From: Gammaproteobacteria bacterium
Lineage (GTDB): Bacteria; Pseudomonadota; Gammaproteobacteria; Pseudomonadales; Azotimanducaceae
DNA: 6,478 nucleotides
NCBI GenBank assembly: GCA_027295975.1
Contig: JAPUJX010000596.1
Span: forward strand, 1 to 6,478
Reading direction: 5' to 3'
Shown: piece by piece, positions 4,063 to 6,478 of the stretch
Layout: the number at the start of each line of letters is the position of its first letter
How positions within the stretch are numbered: position 1 is the first letter of the stretch
The notes under the pieces: generated by a model
Seen by the model: only the letters and a program-made list of their open reading frames with translations
Told to the model about the DNA's origin: nothing
Database searches by the model: none
Program-made: the position numbers and the translations under genes

Positions 4063-6478
4063 CTAGTGCTGGTCGGCGACGCGCATCGTGATGAGCGTGA
4101 TACAGAGGCAAGGCAACGCCATCGACAACAAATGACTGTTCGCCGCGGACATCCACGTCATTGGCTGCCCCATTACCGGTAGAAAACCGAATGCGTTACC
4201 CCACGAAATCAACCAGTGAAATGCGAGAAGTACGGAAGATCCTACCGTTGCAAACGCCAGCGCTTGCCTTGCCAGCATGTCGGGCGCGTTACCGGGATGC
4301 CATCTGTATACCGCAAATGCGGCATCAACCGACAAACCCAGCACGACGATCTGCAACACCAACAACAACATCATACCGCCGCGTCCGTTTTGATGCACAA
4401 AAAATGCCAGAATGAAATCGTTCTGCACTGCCGGAACGGCAAGTGCCTGGGCACTCCTGTCAGTAAGGTGGGTACAGCGGGACATGGTTGATATGGGCCA
4501 TGGCCGGTGTGGGCTTGCGCACTCCTTACCGGCGAGCACATTTCTAGAACGTGCAACCTGGTAACCGATGTCCTGGGTGTATCGCTCAGGCGCGTGCCAC
4601 ACCAGAATGCGCTGATCGATGGTACTTAGAAGGTAAGGTTCCTGTTTGCCGATTTGTTCGGCACGCAAGGTCAAAGCGGTCGCGCCGAACAGACAAACCA
4701 GAATGAAACTGCAGGCGAGAACCAGGCTGACGGTTGGGTACAGGCCGGCAAGAAACGCTTCGACTTTTTTTCGCTTCATGGGGGGAAAGAAGTTGCCGAA
4801 TACTATTTGCGAGTGACTGGAAAAGTACCGGGTGGAAATCACTCCCTGAACTCGCAGCCACGTCCAGCAGACCGCAACCAGCGTCACCAGAATAGCGATG
4901 AGGATCAACATTGGCGAGAAGTCGCTGTGCCAGTAGGGCGCGAACGTAAACATGATCGCATACGTCGCCACACCTCCGCCAAGCCATAATATCTGCAGGG
5001 CGGCGTAACGGGTGTGATCGGAATATTGCTGGGTCATTTCGAAACGAATAATCATGATCACAAGAACGACCACGGCAAAAAATTTACTGAGTTCTACAGG
5101 TTGAATGTCGGCGACGCCCCGTTCGTTGCCGAACAGGACCCAGAATAGAACGAACAACGCGAACAGCGCGATTGCCGCGGCGAGCAATTTTTTGGTGGTC
5201 GCGTTGGGATCGACAAATTCGGCGGCCATTCGCTTCCACCAGGCATTGGGAACCAGCAGAGTGACGGTTGTGAAAAACCCCACGATGGCGATCGAGCGCA
5301 GATGTTTGTTGATGTACTGGAAGTTGCCCGTGTCTTCTTCCAGCCCGGCCAACTCGCCGAGGGTCATGGCTCCGAGAGCAATCAGGGAGATCATTGCCAG
5401 CCAGAAGACAACGGTGCGAATACCGATAGGCGCGAGAATTAGAGCGAAGCTGGCGGTGAGCAGGGTGACCCACGCCGCGGCAAATTGGGCCCGCGTGGAT
5501 ACCTGCCACCCCAATTCGAACAACAGCAGTGCACAGACCAACGCTGCAAGGGAGGCGGCGAGGATGACACTCGACGCCCAGGCGAGGGTGATGCGACTCG
5601 TCTGAATGGTTTCCGTGCGTTGTAGCCAATATGGCACGATCAGAGTACCGCTGATCAAAACGAACATGACGATCAACGTAACGTTGTGTCGTTGCCACAG
5701 AGTTGGCCACGCACGGCCCTCCAGCGGCAGGGCCAACCTGTCCCGCAACGTTCGGACAATCCGTTTGTTTGTCAGTTCGACGGGGAGTGAGGACAACAAG
5801 TGCAGGTTCCCGATGGGTTTCAGCTTGAGGGCGTTGTTGTCCGGGTCAACCGCAACGGCGTAGGTGGTGCGACCGACGATGATTTCCCTGAGTTGACCTA
5901 ACTGGGAATTGTCGACGGACCAGGCAATCTGGGTAAAAGACCGGGGTTTTTCGCCCTGGCGCTGCATCAGCATGGAGTTGGACGCGGTAGCCCCGGATGG
6001 GGCCAGATACAGACGGCCGTATTTCCGATAGATGCGGCCGATTTCGTCAACCCCTCCGGGTAAGCCGAGTTTGTGTGGGCAACTGATCACTCCCTGGATT
6101 CGCGCGATGAGATGTTCCGAGTCTGCGTTGCGGTTGCGCCCGAGCCATTTTTTCAATCTGGCCGGGAAACTCGGCGAAACGTCGCCGTCCACGCTGCACC
6201 GTTCGGAAAAGAAACTCCGCGAAGCCGGATCCAGGCGAGGTGCCTTTGACTCTAGATCGATGTGGTAAGACCGGGTTTGACCCTCCGGGGTACGCACCTT
6301 TAGGTTGTAGCCGGTTGACGACCCCGATATGTGGATTGCGGCATTAGGGGTGAGAACAACATCGCCCGTGCGAACCGGCCAGCGCTTGAGGTAGGTGTTG
6401 CCTTCCGAGAATTGTGCCCATATGCGTTTGTCCGGCGCAATGTTGGTGATCCACCAGTGTCCGTCTTCATACCTGAGC
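4063..6478 (-). CDS. Divergent SEDS-family (FtsW/RodA/SpoVE-like) protein with soluble N-terminal extension, 5' end missing
   Basis: SEDS proteins are membrane glycosyltransferases that polymerise lipid II into peptidoglycan, usually with a class B PBP. The frame is open to the right edge, adding 60 codons before the GTG at 6297, so the true start is outside. Positions count from that GTG as 1 (744 residues; 804 visible). The soluble N-terminal part reaches about 200; its first visible 75 residues are strand-rich and could be FHA-like (DGHWWITN ... RTGDVVL), which is uncertain. About 13 hydrophobic segments follow (first near 206-224, last near 718-737), against 10 in canonical SEDS. Core motifs present: IQPVELSKF (398-406; canonical QPSEL.K), QDIGYQVARS (575-584), NDFILAFFVHQNGRGG (626-641; canonical TDFIFAVxxEELGxxG) with Asp627 at the catalytic position, and FLPVMGQPMTWMS (705-717). 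Differences: the EE pair after the Asp is HQ, the glycine-rich segment between GYQV and the Asp is missing, and the final GG is AN. The family is likely; enzymatic activity is uncertain. Confidence 0.8.
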   Translation of the reverse strand, partial: LRYEDGHWWITNIAPDKRIWAQFSEGNTYLKRWPVRTGDVVLTPNAAIHISGSSTGYNLKVRTPEGQTRSYHIDLESKAPRLDPASRSFFSERCSVDGDVSPSFPARLKKWLGRNRNADSEHLIARIQGVISCPHKLGLPGGVDEIGRIYRKYGRLYLAPSGATASNSMLMQRQGEKPRSFTQIAWSVDNSQLGQLREIIVGRTTYAVAVDPDNNALKLKPIGNLHLLSSLPVELTNKRIVRTLRDRLALPLEGRAWPTLWQRHNVTLIVMFVLISGTLIVPYWLQRTETIQTSRITLAWASSVILAASLAALVCALLLFELGWQVSTRAQFAAAWVTLLTASFALILAPIGIRTVVFWLAMISLIALGAMTLGELAGLEEDTGNFQYINKHLRSIAIVGFFTTVTLLVPNAWWKRMAAEFVDPNATTKKLLAAAIALFALFVLFWVLFGNERGVADIQPVELSKFFAVVVLVIMIIRFEMTQQYSDHTRYAALQILWLGGGVATYAIMFTFAPYWHSDFSPMLILIAILVTLVAVCWTWLRVQGVISTRYFSSHSQIVFGNFFPPMKRKKVEAFLAGLYPTVSLVLACSFILVCLFGATALTLRAEQIGKQEPYLLSTIDQRILVWHAPERYTQDIGYQVARSRNVLAGKECASPHRPWPISTMSRCTHLTDRSAQALAVPAVQNDFILAFFVHQNGRGGMMLLLVLQIVVLGLSVDAAFAVYRWHPGNAPDMLARQALAFATVGSSVLLAFHWLISWGNAFGFLPVMGQPMTWMSAANSHLLSMALPCLCITLITMRVADQH

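Noticed and set aside
4496..4505. 10-bp perfect palindrome GGCCATGGCC
   Set aside because: It lies inside the SEDS-like coding region, is short, and has no extension or second copy that I noticed; chance is the simplest explanation.
5084..5710. 208-codon minus-strand frame overlapping the SEDS-like gene, and the 166-codon plus-strand frame at 5105-5605
   Set aside because: Both overlap the membrane core of the SEDS-like gene; the minus-strand one is Arg/His-rich, as expected from an out-of-frame reading of membrane codons.

Overview
The window (moderately GC-rich, densely coded) looks like chromosomal DNA of a proteobacterium. A QmcA-type SPFH gene directly followed by an NfeD-type gene is a common proteobacterial pair, and the QmcA protein aligns well with E. 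coli QmcA from memory. A gammaproteobacterium is my best guess, but it is an inference. I see no rRNA, tRNA, CRISPR array, insertion sequence or phage gene.

Layout. Left part, plus strand: the 3' end of a DUF4097-type beta-repeat protein (to 419); a 201-base gap with a short inverted repeat and a possible -10 box; then a two-gene operon of a QmcA-like SPFH membrane protein (621-1535) and a short NfeD-like membrane protein (1532-1825) joined by an ATGA overlap. Right part, minus strand, convergent with the first: a large multi-spanning protein with the core motifs of the SEDS family (FtsW/RodA/SpoVE), whose reading frame stays open to the right edge (4063-6478). It is followed 48 bases downstream by a 713-residue membrane protein of unknown family (1873-4014). 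The two convergent blocks meet across 47 bases at 1826-1872.

How the genes may work together. QmcA and NfeD proteins are membrane partners that organise membrane microdomains and protein quality control. Here the NfeD protein lacks its usual C-terminal OB-fold. The minus-strand pair is the more unusual part. The SEDS-like protein keeps the QPxEL motif and the aspartate equivalent to the catalytic one of FtsW/RodA, but has lost the neighbouring glutamates, the glycine-rich periplasmic motif and the C-terminal GG. It also carries a long soluble N-terminal region and apparently extra membrane helices. Its neighbour has four predicted membrane helices and a periplasmic domain of about 395 residues with a coiled coil and four cysteines. 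A perfect 11-base-arm inverted repeat lies exactly between the two genes. I infer, without proof, that the pair forms an uncharacterised cell-envelope module in which a divergent SEDS protein works with a coiled-coil periplasmic partner.

Limits: all membrane segments, coiled coils and family matches were read by eye. Both edge genes are incomplete.
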